In this document: piece by piece, positions 1 to 13,439 of the stretch | Layout of the letters: the number at the start of each line of letters is the position of its first letter | Position numbering within the stretch: the first letter of the stretch is position 1 | Assembly: GCF_041146395.1 (NCBI RefSeq) | Contig: NC_090989.1 | Coordinates: 222,674,843-222,738,842, forward strand | DNA length: 64,000 nt | Origin: Eulemur rufifrons | Lineage: Eukaryota > Chordata > Mammalia > Primates > Lemuridae | Reading direction: 5' to 3' | Position numbers and translations under genes: made by a program | Notes under the pieces: generated by a model | The model's input: the letters and a program-made list of their open reading frames with translations, nothing else | Database searches by the model: none | Told to the model about the DNA's origin: nothing

Positions 1-2104
1 TGCCCCTAGGCCTGTAAAAGTCCAGAAAATTTCCTGGTTAAAGTACTCAGGAAAGAAAAAAATAGAGAAATAGGTATGCCAAGAAATTCATATTCTCAAA
101 CCAAATTAGGTTAGGTTTTAAAAGAATCAGGGTTACTGATGTTCACTCTATGAGATGTCATAGTTTAAGAGCTTCCAAATACAACACATAGGATTTTGCC
201 AGGGTAAGAAAGAAATAAGCTTTGTAGGTAGCTGTGGAATATAATAAAATAGAACCTTTGCTGTGCAGTTAAAAAGAGTTGTTTGTACGAAACAGCTGAA
301 CACTGGCTGAATTAATTGTTTTTTCACTGCCTTTTAGGGTAGTTTCCATGGCATGTTTGATAGACATGGTATGCCAGGTTATTGGGTTAATCCACCATCT
401 ACTTTACCAATTGAATATCCCCATTTAGGCCTATAATTAGCATGGGAATGATAGCTTCCAGAAATTGCCTTCTATGTTCAGATAAAAACATTTCATTCCT
501 TTGCCAACAACACCATAAGTTACTCATGCTCACAAAATGAATCTAGTTAAGTTCTTATTATGCGTGGTGGACCTCAATAATTTACCAGATGGTTTGATTC
601 TGAGTTAAATTTAACTTTTCTTCTGATGAGGTTAAAAATCCTTTAAAATCATTTGCACAGATAAATTTGGATACGGCAACTGCAGAGTTGGTAGAATAGT
701 TATTCACAAAATTACTATAATTCAGTCCATGAAATTCCAGAGCCCTTCTAAAAGATGCTACTGGTATAATTACAAGATATAATATATAATGTAATTGCAT
801 TCATTTAAACTGTGTGACAATAAGTTGTAATAGAATTTTAAAAATATGAAAAGCACAAAGCCAAACAAAACAAAAATTCCAATATTGAGATACTTGGTGA
901 AAAGGATGGAATTTTCACAAATCCCTAAAAATAGACTGACTGAAGCTTTATCTAGAAAAGTGAGTGTGAGATTTCAGCGTCCTTAGAATCTAGCCATGTT
1001 TTGGGAAATAGTTGCTAAAATGTAACAGCGTGCCTCCTGCAGATACTATATTTGGTCTGCATATCCCCCAAGAGGCAGAATGACCATGTGTTTTTAAAAA
1101 AGTCTTTAGCTGACCAACACTTTTTTTTCTTAAAGGACTCATCTGTTTTGTTTTTTCTTTCTTTAAAGACCCATCTGATTTAATTCAACTTTTGGCTTCG
1201 ACAAGCAACAAAGATTGAATAGCTTCCAACTTTTTCCAGTGTGAAAGTCTTTCTGCTCCCAGGAGCCTTCAGGTCTGGGGTAGAGGCCACACTGTGATAG
1301 AATACAGGCCTACAGCCGAATTTTATCATCTCTATTTGGGTGGTAAAGATCCATCCAAATCTCTGAATTCATGGATTTCAGAAATCTGCATTATTTTTGG
1401 ATCTTTTGGCCGAAGAGAAGGGGAGGGGAGGTTCCAGAAGAGACCTCAGAATCAGTCATATTTTAGAAAAGAAAAAGGCCTGGAGAGCCTGTGATACAAG
1501 CTCCCTCCCCAGCCAGCTGCAGACCTAGGCATGAAACATTGTTCTCCTTCCAGATTCCTGATAGAGCATCCTGCTTACACCACCCTGCTCATTTTTCTCT
1601 GTTTTGCTTTCCGTATTTTAAAATATGATTCTGAAAGGCATGAGCTTGAAACTCCCCAATTAATAGCACTGGACCAAACATATCTTTCACCTGTGTTTAC
1701 GACCAGCTTCCTGTCATTTTGCCTTATGTGTATAGAGTTTTCTGTAACTTAGCACAGGAGCCTGAATCTTACGTGGATTGTGGCTGAGTTCCAGAGCTGG
1801 CCGAGAGAAGACATACAGAATTCAATCAATAAACAGCAAAAAAAAAAAGAAGAATCTAGATCTTTCTGTTGACCCTAAAGGGCTCACTCTGCTCTAGATG
1901 AATGGCTCCTGGGTCAAGAGAAGACAGCAGGCACTTTTAGTATTACCCTACTAATACTGAAACAGGAGGACGGCCTTTACCCCACTCATGTCTGAGACAT
2001 AGAGACAATTGTTAGCCTGATTTTCATTGATTCCCAAGGCAAGGTATAAATCCCTGACTTGATGAGGAGCTACAGTTTAAAGCTTACATAACTCTGACCC
2101 CTTT

Positions 2105-2330
2105 CTAGCTATACCACAACTTATTTAAGCAACTCTTAAAAATTAGACAGTGGGTAGTTTCCAATTTCTCAATATTACAAACATTACTGGGATGAACACT
2201 GGTAACTAAATCTTTGTGCATAACCATGATTATTCCTTTATGATAAATCCCTATAAGTAGAATTGTTATGTCAAAAGGCACACATGTTTGGGAGCTTTCT
2301 TTCTGATTCATGTAATTGAATTGTCATTGA
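2105..2330 (-). mobile_element. L1M-type LINE fragment (old), 3' region
   Basis: The reverse strand resembles the 3' UTR of old L1 elements (the + strand reads through an attactgggatgaacactgg-type segment). It is heavily diverged and short. Similar AT-rich L1-like sequence resumes near 3105-3400, perhaps the same element interrupted by the Tigger copy and the AT-rich patch. Confidence 0.45.
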
Positions 2331-2449
2331 TTTACCCCCATATCAGAGCATAAGAGAATTCTTATTTCCTTGCATCTTTATCTTTCCAGGGTAACGTAAT
2401 ATATATACATACACATATATATTTATGTATATATATACAGACACACATA

Positions 2450-2786
2450 CAGTCACACATCATATAATGATGTTTCAGTCATTGATGTACTGTATATATA
2501 TGGTGGTACCATAAGATTATACTAGCATAATTTTACTGTGCCTTTTCTATGTTTAGATACACAAATACTTGCCATCGTGTTGTAATTATCTACAGTATTC
2601 AGTACAGTAACATCCTCTACAGGTCTATAGTCTAGGATCAATAGGCTATAACAAATAGCCCAGGTGTGTAGTAAGCTACACCATCTACGTTTGTGTAAGT
2701 TCACTCTATGATGTTCACACAACGATGAGATTGCTTAACAACACATTTCTCAGAATGTATCCTTGTCATTAAGCAACACATGATTA
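2450..2786 (+). mobile_element. Tigger-type DNA transposon, internally deleted copy
   Basis: It begins cagtcacacatcatataatg and ends with the inverted counterpart ...cattaagcaacacatgatta, and is flanked by TA on both sides (2448-2449 and 2787-2788), the Tc1/mariner/Tigger target. The inner sequence (tctatgtttagatacacaaa; caataggctataacaaat) matches the copy at 57185-58017 in inverted orientation. About 337 bp remain, so most of the interior is missing. I believe the family is Tigger4/Zombi, but the exact name is from memory. Confidence 0.8.
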
Positions 2787-5700
2787 TATATTCATACATA
2801 TGTATATTTGAATATATATTCTATTTATCAATTAAAAAAGAAATGTTTCACTTTAGACCCCCCCCAAATATATATGTGTGTATATATATAAATAGGTCCA
2901 TGTATTTACATATGCATATATATTTTTGGATCTAAAGTGAAAGATTTTTTAAACATAATACATTTTTTAAATATATAAATACATATATTTTACCTATATA
3001 AATACATATATATTTTCTGGTTGAAAGTGAAAGATTTCTTTTTTAATTAATAAATCAAACAATACAAATAGTATGTAGTATAAAGACAGCTGTTAATCTA
3101 AACATCACACCAGGGTATTATATTTTAAAAATACTTTTATCCATTTGATAGACATGTGTTAATTTATTATTTTTAAGATTTTCCTTGATTATAAATGAGG
3201 TTGGATATATTTGTGCATTTATTTTCTAGTTGTATTTCTTTTTTTCTGATTTGCCTGTTTATATCCTATATCTGCTTTCCTATTTCTTAGTTTACCTTTT
3301 GCTTATTGATTTATTAGAGTAAATGTATACATTTTTATTAAATGTATTAAGAGTTTGTCCTATATGTTGCAAACTTTTTTCTGGCTTGACAGATTTGTTT
3401 ATTAGGCGTTCCTTGTTTGAAGAATAAAACAAAGGAAGAACCAAATGTCTTGGTTTGAAGACTGAGATGAAATGGAAGGCTGCAAACAGTAATTTGTCCT
3501 TGAGAATTGTGTAGATACACACGTACTCTGATATTATGTAGAAAACAGAAGCTTGTGGCCCATCAGTGGCGTGATGGGAGATGCCGTAGGGAATGGTTTG
3601 TGGACTTGCTGGAGAGAGACTTCTACTAGAGGTGGGTACTGAAAAGATAGAGCAGAAAATATCTGCAAAACGACATACAAGAGAGGGAGAAAAAGGTGGG
3701 GATTGCCGTACAAAAGGAAATAAGATATCTTTTCCCCTGGTGAAATTAGAGAGTCTCTATCACTGCGTGAACTGTCCATTCCAACTGTGTGGATGGAGCT
3801 GGTGGCTAAAGAGACCAGCAAATGCTCACCTGGATAATGAGCTCAGAATGCCAGAGACTGCCCAGAGAATCTCAATGTGAGCATCAACAAATAATATTGC
3901 ATCATCCAGAGCTTGGGAAAAGATTCCCTAAAAATGCAGCTATTGGAAGGCTGTAAAATACTCACAAGACAGAAATTTGAGAGCATGGAGGAGAGATAAT
4001 GTTTTCAGGTTCATAAACAAACCTTGGAATAAATGTTTGCCTAATTAAGGTTATTAGTAAAACTATGAAGAAAGAATGCCTATTCTGTCTTTTCAGACCT
4101 CTCCATGGTTCTGGGAGGACAAATTGCCAATCCAGCAGTATTCCATGAAATTAATTACTCAGGAAAGAATGCACTGACATAAACACTATGCTCACATAAT
4201 CTATGTGTTAGCAACTACCAGTTGTGTTAATCAGTCTTTCCAGTAATTTTCTCATAAGTTGACATGAAATACAGAAGCCCAAATAAATACCTGAAAGGAA
4301 ATGAAACAGAAGGAAAACAAGAGTATGCGAACCCTGCCTCACTCATACTTAATATAGAATTCTTGGACTGACAACTGATGCTGAGTTTAGCTTGAAAAAC
4401 TCAAGATCAAGCTTCTTTTCCATTCTTAGTCCGTCTATTCAATTTGACATTAAAACTTATTCCACTTGACAGTATAATGTCCTTGTTTGTGTACGGAACC
4501 ACCCTAACACATCTGGTAGCTGCTATAATGTGCTGATTACCTTGTCAGTAATTAATGATCTTGCTATTTCTGCTTTGCATTCAGCTGCCCTGCTTTAATA
4601 ATGCCGCCGCATTCGTATCCTGGAGCAATCCTCTCTCAATGTTCCCAGACATCATGAAATGTGATAGGAAATTCATCTTCTCTCATGTTTCTTGTTTACA
4701 CATTGGTTTTCTGGTTCCTTAATCCCTCTATAGCAGGGTATCTTGCTGTTAAATAGCTGCCTCTTTATAAATCCCTACAGAAACTTTCTAGACTTGTTCT
4801 TCTATTTGAGTAAAATCTTAGATATTGCCTTTAAAAATTTCAGAATCCTAGGTATTTTACATTTAGTCAGATTTTCATTATTTAAGGGCATAATTAAAAG
4901 GAAAGTTTTAAAAGTAGAAATCTGAATCATAGACTTAAATTTCAACTTTATTTTCCTAAGAGGAAAAGATTTTTGTAAGAGAAAATAAAGAAATAGAAAA
5001 AAAATCCACAAGAACTGTGTTGCGCAATGTTAAAACACAGTTCCTGCCCTTAAGATGCCTAAAAATATAACAGGAAGTGGAAGAGACCTAGAGGTCATCT
5101 TAAAATATGTCCTCATTTCATAGAAAGGTGACATGAAATTCTGATTTACATAGTCAATGCCAGAGTCAGGCCAAGCCTTCATTTTCCTGAACTGGGGCTC
5201 TTTCATTGCACAAATATCATTCCAACGAGTAAAACACAAATCAATGACATCAAAGATTCAAAGAGGAAGGGACATTGGAGATGGTCTTTGAGAGAAGTAT
5301 CACATTTTTTCAGGTACTTATAATGATTCCTGCAGCAAGATCAATGAGAAATACTTTGCTGTTGCTAAACTCTGAGGGAGCATTGGAAGAAGAAGGCAGA
5401 GGGCAGAGGATGAGGATTTGAAGAGTAGGAAACTACACTGGAACAAAGACAATAATTGAAGATGCATCTGTCAAGAAGTCTGGAGACTAAAGGAATGCGA
5501 TAGAGTGGCAGCTTAAATGGGTACAGAGATGAAAGAAAAGTTTGCTGTTCATTTGTGTCAAATGCAGGAGACCAACACATGTTGCCAGTGTGCAAAGGAC
5601 TGATGGAGATTGGAGATTTACAAGAGAGGGAATAATTTATGAAATAAAGTCCCACAGAAGGCAGGCAGTTGAGATCAAATGCAAAGATGGGCGGGTTGGT

Positions 5701-7914
5701 TTTGACTAAGAGCAAGGATAATACTTTCTTTGTCAGATTGATCAGGGGATGAAGAGAGGCAGGCGAAGTTTCAGAGATGAACAGAACTGAAGGAGCTTGT
5801 GTTGGATGCCTTCATCCTTTTGGGATATGAACCCATGAGGTCACATCCTAAGAATGAGGCTGGGAGAGCCAAGTTGGAAACTTGCGAGTGAAAATGGATC
5901 AAATGGATGTGACCCTCTGGGGTGGGGAGTGAGAAAGTCAATAAGAGATGAGATGAGTAAAAGGCTTCCCCAGAAACATGGAGGGGATAGTGGAGATTAG
6001 TCTTATTTTCTCCAGCTGTACGGATAAGCCTGGGGTAAAGATGAAAGCAGCTGCCTGGGCTTCCCAGGGATCAGGAGGGCTAAGGTGGAGATGCCGGGAG
6101 GACCCGGGGGTGGAGAGGCAATGATGGAAGCAACTGCATTGATGACCATGAACACAGAATGGAGGCTGGAGACGCTGTGTTGGAGGGCAGGGAAGGGATC
6201 CAGGGAATCGGGGGGCTGGTAAAACCTGATAGAGGTCCCCGAGAATAGCGAAATGGCACAATGTAGAAATGGGAAGTTGTCTCGAAGGGAAGAATCACAG
6301 CTCTTGGTGTTCGGAAATATCATCATAAAAAGCCCCAAACCAGACTCAGCATATATGTGTCCATGTGTGTCCTATATCCACTCCAGCAGAGAATTTCTTC
6401 TTTTAAGTACTCAAAATGAAATTCCTTCCAGGACAAATTGCTGGGGTGCTGTGCCATAAGGGATGACAGTTTATCTGACACAAAGGCAGAAACATTAACT
6501 CTCCCTTCTTCCTTTGATGGAATTACGTTGTTCTTCTTTGCCATCAACACATATTCATTGATAATTCAGTTCTCTTTCTTAAGTATTTATTGAGCAACTA
6601 CTCTCTTCCAGAAATTATGTTGGCATTAGAAATAAAAAATAAACAAGACACAGATCCTTATCCTCCAGAAGCTTACATCTGACTTAAGTAGCTAGGCAGG
6701 TAAGTAGACAATTTCAGTATAATGCATTAAGTACTATGAGAGTAGTTTGATGCTGGCAGGAGCTACACAAGGCAAGGGTTTCAGGCCACATGCTTTGAGG
6801 GAATTGCCACCTTTGACGAGGTTAAAACAGGATTCTTTAATGTAGACCTTATCAAGGGTTTCTAATATGTTCCTGTGCATTGTGAATCTTCATGTGTGGG
6901 TGGAGAAGTAGAGATCCAGTATGCAGAATTCCACAAACTTATCTGACCGCAGAATCCCTTTTCAGTGGACTATCTCGAGGGATTTGTCTTCCATCAGACA
7001 TTAAGCGAGAAGGGCTGACATAAGATACTCAGTAAAAAATGTATGTATCTATATATTTTTGAACTGGTTAAATATATAAATGCTTTTTGAAGTTTATTTG
7101 TTTTTTGGTCCTATAACAGAGTAAAGGTTTGTAGACTTAAAAGAGTTTACCATAAAGATTTTAATGACTGCTGGTCTGATCATTAAGCTTGATCGGATGA
7201 AACAGAATGCCTAGTCATTCTCTCATTTATGGACTGTTCAGTTTTTCTCCAAAAGAAATATTTAATGAACACAACATTGAGTTCCTCCCAGTGCTTCTAA
7301 TTAAAAAACCACTGAAAGATCTTTGTTAAAGGGAATGCTATCTTCAGGCCCGAAGGTATTACAGCCTCTAATATATGTGCCATGGTGACCCAGTGTAATG
7401 TTACACCGTGAATCTGAACACATCAAGGCTAATGTTTGTGCTCCCTCATTATGGAATTTCTGACAATCACACTGTAGGCCCTCCTGACATTTGGCTTTTA
7501 GAAAAAGCATTTTGGGGCGAATTGTTCTCTCTCCTCATTACCTTCTTTAGTGGAGGAAAGTCTCAAGGTGACTCTTGATTACGTGCTGTCTATTTAGGAA
7601 AGGAGAAAAATGGACGCAGAAAACCATTTCATGATTCATGCCTTTTCAAAATGTTTCCTAAACGTTAAAACAATTATTGTAGGCTGTTCATGATTGCCTG
7701 GTCATGATTGCTTAAAAGCAGCCATTTCTTTAAGAAAGTCTAGTACTGTTAAAATAAAGATTTAACTCTGACCTAATTTTTAGTTTAAAAAATACTTTAT
7801 AGCAAAAATCAAGGTGTGGAATTATTTACATACTAAAGAGATGTTGCCTATGAAACCTTAGGAGGATCAGGACCTAGAAAAAAAATTCTTTAGTCTCTTT
7901 CTCTCTGTTCAGCT

Positions 7915-8150
7915 AAATTTAATCCATGCTAACTATGTATCAGGTGCTATGCTAGGGGCTTTACCTGATGCATCTCATTTGGTCTTCACCATATACCATA
8001 GGCATACGGGGATACTGCTGGTATACCCATTTCACACATGAAGAAAAGTAAGAATTGGGAAGGTTACATAACTAGCCCAAATTATAGATCCGTAAGTGGC
8101 AGAGAATCCATAGCCAAGTGTCTTAAGCATTATGCTTTGTTTTCCTCTAA
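7915..8150 (-). mobile_element. MIR SINE
   Basis: Antisense MIR: gctatgctaggggctttacctgatgcatctcattt..., then cccatttcacacatgaagaaa and a run ending in agtggcagagaatcc. Diverged as expected for an ancient mammalian SINE. Confidence 0.8.
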
Positions 8151-8384
8151 CCCACAGCTTTCCTTTGTGTTAAACCACCTTGAATTTTGACCCTTCCAAG
8201 AAGCCGAAGTTATTTCTAAAATAGAACAATGAGAGTTAGTGATAAAGCCCTAAACTTTTTTTAGAAATCCTAGGAGTTAGGACTGGGATCCCCTCCTCAC
8301 CTGATTCTACACTTCTGATGTCAGCCAGGAGAGGGCTGGGAGATACTTAGGCTTAGACATTTAGGCTTAAAAAGCATGGATTCC

Positions 8385-8570
8385 GAAGTTAAAAAAAACG
8401 TAGGTCTGCTTCTCAGCTCTGCCACTTAATAGCTGTGTGATGTTGAACAATATCCTTAATTTTCTGCCTGAGCTTTCCTCATCTGTTAAATGGTACTATA
8501 ATGCTTTCCTTCCTAGGGAGCTGTGGCATCAGATGAAGTGCTGGCAAGTATTCAGTTAAAGTCCCTCTTG
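8385..8570 (+). mobile_element. MIR SINE
   Basis: Sense MIR: cagctctgccacttaatagctgtgtgatgttg..., then ctcatctgttaaatggtacta, followed by the 3' part. Clear match to the MIR core. Confidence 0.85.
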
Positions 8571-9439
8571 TTGGCAGCTGTGATAACATTACAGAATCTG
8601 TCCCTAAGGCTACTTTGCTAGAATGCTCTAAGGGACACACCATTGCTTCATTCCTGAGTTAGAACTTTATATTATAGTTTCTGCCAAAGATTAAATTATC
8701 TAGGGGTGACAGCAAGAAGTTATTAATCTAATTAGCCCATTGTCCTTAAAATAGCCTGGGCATATGCTGATGGGGGAAAGAAAGGTAAAGAAAGATCCAG
8801 AGTAGAAGGCCATTTGGGAAGGCACAGATGAGGTGGCACACAGGTCTCAGGAGTGAAGGAAATCAGAGAGAGGCTGAAAATCCTGACTTCTTTGTAGTTA
8901 TGCCTGGGACACCCCTCACTCAGCTCAGCACTGGTCCCACACGACAACTCAGAGAGAGCGGAAAGTAATGTTCATGAAAGCAGGTACTGTCTTTGAGTTG
9001 GGCCCTGATGGATCACGCTTGGCTGGCTTCAGGAATGGGTGGTGAGGACATGAAGCATAGGCAAAGGGGCTCTTTCCTACATCAGTGACATACGTGTGAC
9101 AGGCTCAGTTTAGTTCGTTTCTAGTAGAACACCTGGGTGACTATAGGCTAGTCTGACTGCACATCCGAGGATGCCAAAGACACTGAAAGGAAATACTTCA
9201 CTTCCCTCATAGGAGTGTTGTGAGAATTGAATGACAAAAGGTGCCTTTGCCCCAAGACACGCTTAGGGGAGCCTCACTTTCTCCAGGTGCACAAGAACAG
9301 GCCTTCCCCAAGACTGGAGAGAGACCTTGACCTCCCAAAGATACCCTGCACTAACGGGCAGCCTTCAGAGCTGGCTAGACCATGATTCAAACCCCAGCCC
9401 TGCCACTTACCAACCTTAGAAAGTTCACTCATTCATTCT

Positions 9440-10270
9440 TTTAGCCATTCATTGACCACATAGGTACCGAACAAAATGTATTGAACAGAATTTTACTTTG
9501 CACCAGGGCACAGTGCTAGATGCTGTGGATACAGAGATGAACAAGACAGACAAGGTCCCTGTCCTCATGTAAGTTATATTTTCATGAGAGAAGAGAGATG
9601 GATAAAGAACAAGTGAGCAAATAAACAAATGAGATAATTTGAGATTGAGATAAATGTTATGCACTAGGCAATTTATTAAGGAATAATGGGGATGGGGAAA
9701 GAAAGGATTAACTGGGTGGTAGGACAGTTCCTCTCCAAGAGGAAGCACTTGACCTGGGACAGAACCATGAGAGCCAGCTTGACATGGGAATAGCTGCAGA
9801 AAGAGCTTCCTCTCCGGAGGGGGCTGCAACCACAAGGCCCCAGTGAAGGAAAGACCTTGGGGCTCAAGGAACAGGGAAAAGGGCCCTGTGACTGTGCAGA
9901 CAGTGTGACTGTGTGATCACCGCAGAACGAAGGGAGATGAAGTCAGCAAAGTAGGCAGGGAACAGATCCTGCCTTGTACGCCACAGCAAGGGATGAACTT
10001 TATTCTAAAGGCCATAGAACAGTTTCACACAAGGGAATGCCATGATCTAATTTCTGTTTCAAGAAGACGATTCTGGATGCTGCATGCAGAGGGAGAGCAC
10101 AAGGTGGAAGCAGCGAAACCAGATAGAAAGATACTGAAGTAGGTTGGGTGAGAAATGGTGGCTCAGACCAGGGTGGTGGCTGGGGAGACAGAGAAGTGGA
10201 TGTATTTGAGATGAATTTTAGAGGTATCATGGAAGGATTTTGTCTGGAATTTGGGGGAGAGTGGCAAGGA
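9440..10270 (+). mobile_element. Ancient dispersed mammalian repeat (family not assigned)
   Basis: The stretch opens with a '...cacagtgctagatgctgtggatacagagatgaacaagaca' pattern and continues through 'gaatgccatgatctaatttctg' and 'ggctcagaccagggtggtggc'. I recognise this order from a common old mammalian repeat but cannot give its name with certainty. A related piece is at 12280-12665. Confidence 0.5.
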
Positions 10271-11167
10271 ACCAGGAAGAATTAAACTACTTTAATTTCA
10301 TAAAACTTCAGTTTATTCACTTGTAAATTTGGAATCTGTTACTGTAACATAATGTTTAAGGATTAAACAAGAGAACATATGCTGCCTGGCACAAAGTAGG
10401 TACTTGATAAACAGCCAAGCTGTCCCTTGTTCTGACCCAGGTTGAACTGGGAACCTCTAAGTGTTCCAGCAAGTTCATTTCAGAATCTCAGTTATTAAAA
10501 ATTCAAACTATTATAAAATGTATGCTAAGCCCGATAGGCTCAGAAAAATCTCTCAAACTGTCATCAGTTTGGAGTTAGTTAAAGTAAACACTGAGTTATT
10601 AAACTGTAGAGAACAGCCAATAGAAGCTTCTAGACAGATTGTAACAGCTGACAAGTGTTCACCATATGCTTATTTTGGTGCTCTGTGACTTAAATAAAAC
10701 TCCTTTCTAAATGGCAAGAATATTTGGAGAGCCACGTACTCTCTGTGGACAGAAACCACATGTGGGAAACAATCACACAGGGTTTGGTGTCGTATCTCTG
10801 GAAAACTCTTGATCTCTGAAGATTTGACGGGGGTTTCCTGGCTTACAGGGTACACACAAGGACTGCAGATCTGACTCTCGCTTTCTGAGTCACTCATGAC
10901 GGAAAAGTCACCTAAGGGCAGGAAGACCACTCATCCAACTCTGTCCCTGCCTGGCTGTGTGGTCACAGGAACATCTCTCAGCATTTCAGGGGGGGACCTG
11001 GGCATGGATGCTGCATAGATATGCCCTTGCCCAGGCCTCTGGCCGCCACAAAACCTGCTGGTCTACCATGGCTGGTTTCAGTGTAGCTGAGCTGGATACA
11101 AGACAAACACATGGTCTTTCTTGTTGCTTGTTCCTTTTCTGCTTTATCATGGTTAGCTATTTAGAGC

Positions 11168-11275
11168 AATAGTTCTCTATGTTGCATGTTACAATCCCTT
11201 GGTGCACTTTATAAAATACTAATTCCCAGGCCCTGTGCCAAGAGATTCTGGCCTAATCGGTATAGTTGATGCTAT
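11168..11275 (+). mobile_element. MER5-type hAT transposon fragment
   Basis: tagttctctatgttgcatgttacaatcccttgg... ttcccaggccctgtgccaagagattctggcctaatcgg matches the MER5A/B non-autonomous hAT element in order and wording. Confidence 0.7.
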
Positions 11276-11784
11276 AATATGCTGCCCAGACAACCCTTTA
11301 GGAATGAAGAGCTTATCTCCCAGCTGCTGAAGGTGCTGTCAGCAAACAGTACTCAGATTGTCAGACCACTCTGGGAAGTGTCTTGGCTGAAGAGAGCTGC
11401 CTTGTTCAAGGCAACACCTCTTCCTGAGGTAGCCAGCATCTAATGATTGATCAATATGGAACTATATAGACAATATTGCTCAATTCAGGACAACTCCGAA
11501 GGGCCACACCAGCTTCAGAGCTCTGTGCAAGCGAGTTGAGGCGTTCACTGAGAATGCACTGCAGCCCAGCAGCTCCCCTGCCTGACCCCGCTTCCTTCCT
11601 TTCCCTTCCTTTAGTAAGGAGCCCAAGAGCACACCCTCGTAAACTTCCCGCATGCTAATCTCCATCTTAGTGTCTGCTTTCCATGGTTTGAGGTAACACT
11701 TGGGCATCAGTGTTTTAAAACTCTCCAGGCAATTTTAATGAGGGTCAACAACCCCTGATCAAAAGTCAGAATGTGACAGTCAAC

Positions 11785-11880
11785 AGACAACTATTGAGCA
11801 TCAACTGTGTGCCAAGGACTGTGCTAGGTTTTTGGCTCCAGATGGAAAAGTAAAGAAGAAAGAGATTAAGAAAACTGACT
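11785..11880 (-). mobile_element. MIR SINE, first half (split by Alu)
   Basis: Antisense MIR start: ctattgagcatcaactgtgtgccaaggactgtgctagg, then a decayed cagatgaggaaactgag-type segment. It is continued at 12170-12262 by agctagtaagtggtagaattaggattt; the Alu sits between. Confidence 0.7.
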
Positions 11881-12169
11881 ATTTCTCATGCCTGTAATCC
11901 CAGTGATTTGGGAGGTTGAAGTGGGAGGATCACCTGTGGCCAGGAGTTCAAGACCAGCCTGGACAAGAAGGTGAGACACTGTCTCTACAAAAAAAAATTA
12001 GCTAAGCACAGTGGCACATGCCTGTAGTTCCAGCTATTTGGGAAGCTGAAGCAGAAGGATTGCTTGAATACAGGAATTTGAGGTTGCAGTAAATTATGAC
12101 TGTGCCACTGCACTCCAGCCTGACACTCAGATAGAGTGAGACCTTGTCTCTAAAAAATGAAAAACAAAA
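11881..12169 (+). mobile_element. Alu SINE (AluJ-like)
   Basis: Dimeric Alu in sense orientation: ctcatgcctgtaatcccagtg, middle A-rich linker (acaaaaaaaaattagc), second monomer ending cactgcactccagcctgac... and a short A-rich tail. The first ~15 bases of the consensus are missing or decayed. It is strongly diverged. It lies inside a MIR. Confidence 0.9.
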
Positions 12170-12262
12170 CAAGAACTATGACTGCAAAGCTAGTAAGTGG
12201 TAGAATTAGGATTTAAAACTAGCCAGACTCCTGTGTATATGCTCCTAATCGCTGTGTTCAGC
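12170..12262 (-). mobile_element. MIR SINE, second half
   Basis: Continuation of the MIR at 11785-11880: gcaaagctagtaagtggtagaattaggatttaaaac..., the antisense 5' half of MIR. Confidence 0.7.
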
Positions 12263-12279
12263 TGTCTCCAAGATGATGA

Positions 12280-12665
12280 AGAAGAAGCATAGGCTGCCCA
12301 GGGAGCCCTAACCTGGCCATACTGGTTAGGGATGGGGGTAGAGTCAGAGAAGGATTCCCTGACGAAGTGAGATTTAAGTTAATATCTAAATAAGAGGAGT
12401 CTAGGGAGAGGCAACAGAATATGCAACCACCCAAGTTAAGAGAGAGCACAGTATGTCCCAGGAACTGATTATTTGGTGTGATTAGAACTGAGACAACAAG
12501 AGGCGAAGCTGGGGAGGTGTCTGATATCAGAGCACACAGAGCCTTTTCTCTAACAGCAATAGGAAGCCAAAGGGTTCCTGTGGGGGAGGATTGCATCGTG
12601 ATAACCCTGCTGCCAGACAGAGGACAGATTGCAGGGCAACAAGAATGGATGGCAGGTGGGGTTGG
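12280..12665 (+). mobile_element. Ancient dispersed repeat, partial copy
   Basis: Segments such as agaaggattccctgacgaagtgagatttaag and gatatcagagcacacagagcc follow the same old repeat family as 9440-10270 (the part about 'accelerated' GA-rich phrases), with the 5' part missing. Family name not assigned. Confidence 0.45.
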
Positions 12666-12694
12666 TTTTTAATTTCAATTTTCAGAATCAACTT

Positions 12695-12880
12695 ATAGGC
12701 CAATGGTTCTCATCCAAGGATAGGATGGCACTTCTGGGGCCATTTGGAAACATGTGGAAATATTTTTGGTTGCTACAGTAATCACAGATGTTAAAAATCT
12801 GGTAATGTGAGGGATGGCCCCACACAAAGGCACAACTGTCCTATTCAAAATGCCACTGGGGCCCTCGTTGGGAAATCCAG
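12695..12880 (+). mobile_element. MER20 hAT-Charlie transposon
   Basis: ccaatggttctcatccaaggatagg... ggggccatttggaaacatgtggaaatatttttggttgctacag ... gggatggccccacacaaagg matches MER20 from end to end, with small deletions. Confidence 0.8.
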
Positions 12881-13439
12881 CCATATGCAAGCACAGAAGG
12901 CTTAATTGTAGGAATAGAAATGTTACAATCCATAGCAATTTAAAAGTAATTGTATATCTGTGAGAATTTGGAAAGTGAAGCAGGCACAAGAGATAAAGGG
13001 AAGTGTAGGGGTATAAATGTATTCATCTTACACAGTGGGTATCAAGAGGTACTGTCTAAAGTTTATGGGTCCAAATGATGATTAAGTATATTAAAGTTAT
13101 AAAGAGAATCAAGAGAAAAGTTCAAAATGAAAACAGCCCTTTCACCTGTGACCTCTGCCTGGGCTGGGATGCCTTCTGGAGCTCCAAACACTTGTGGAGG
13201 GCCAGTTATGGACTTTGGCAAAGTGCAATGCCAGGATAACTTGAAAATAAGGCATACTTCATCCATGTGAATACAGGAAATAGTGGCAGGAAGACAGTCT
13301 GCATGTGGAGTTTTCAGATGCCTTCACTTGAATGAGAAACCTGCCTGTCAGGATTTCAGATGTCTGACAGCCCTGTGTGACACCTAGATAAGTATTGAGA
13401 ATAGAAATTAGAAAAAGCTTCACTGTATTCTTTGAAGTT

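Noticed and set aside
2400..3060. Possible centromere-like or satellite array
   Set aside because: The TATA-rich stretch has no regular long period; simple AT repeats plus an inverted motif explain it.
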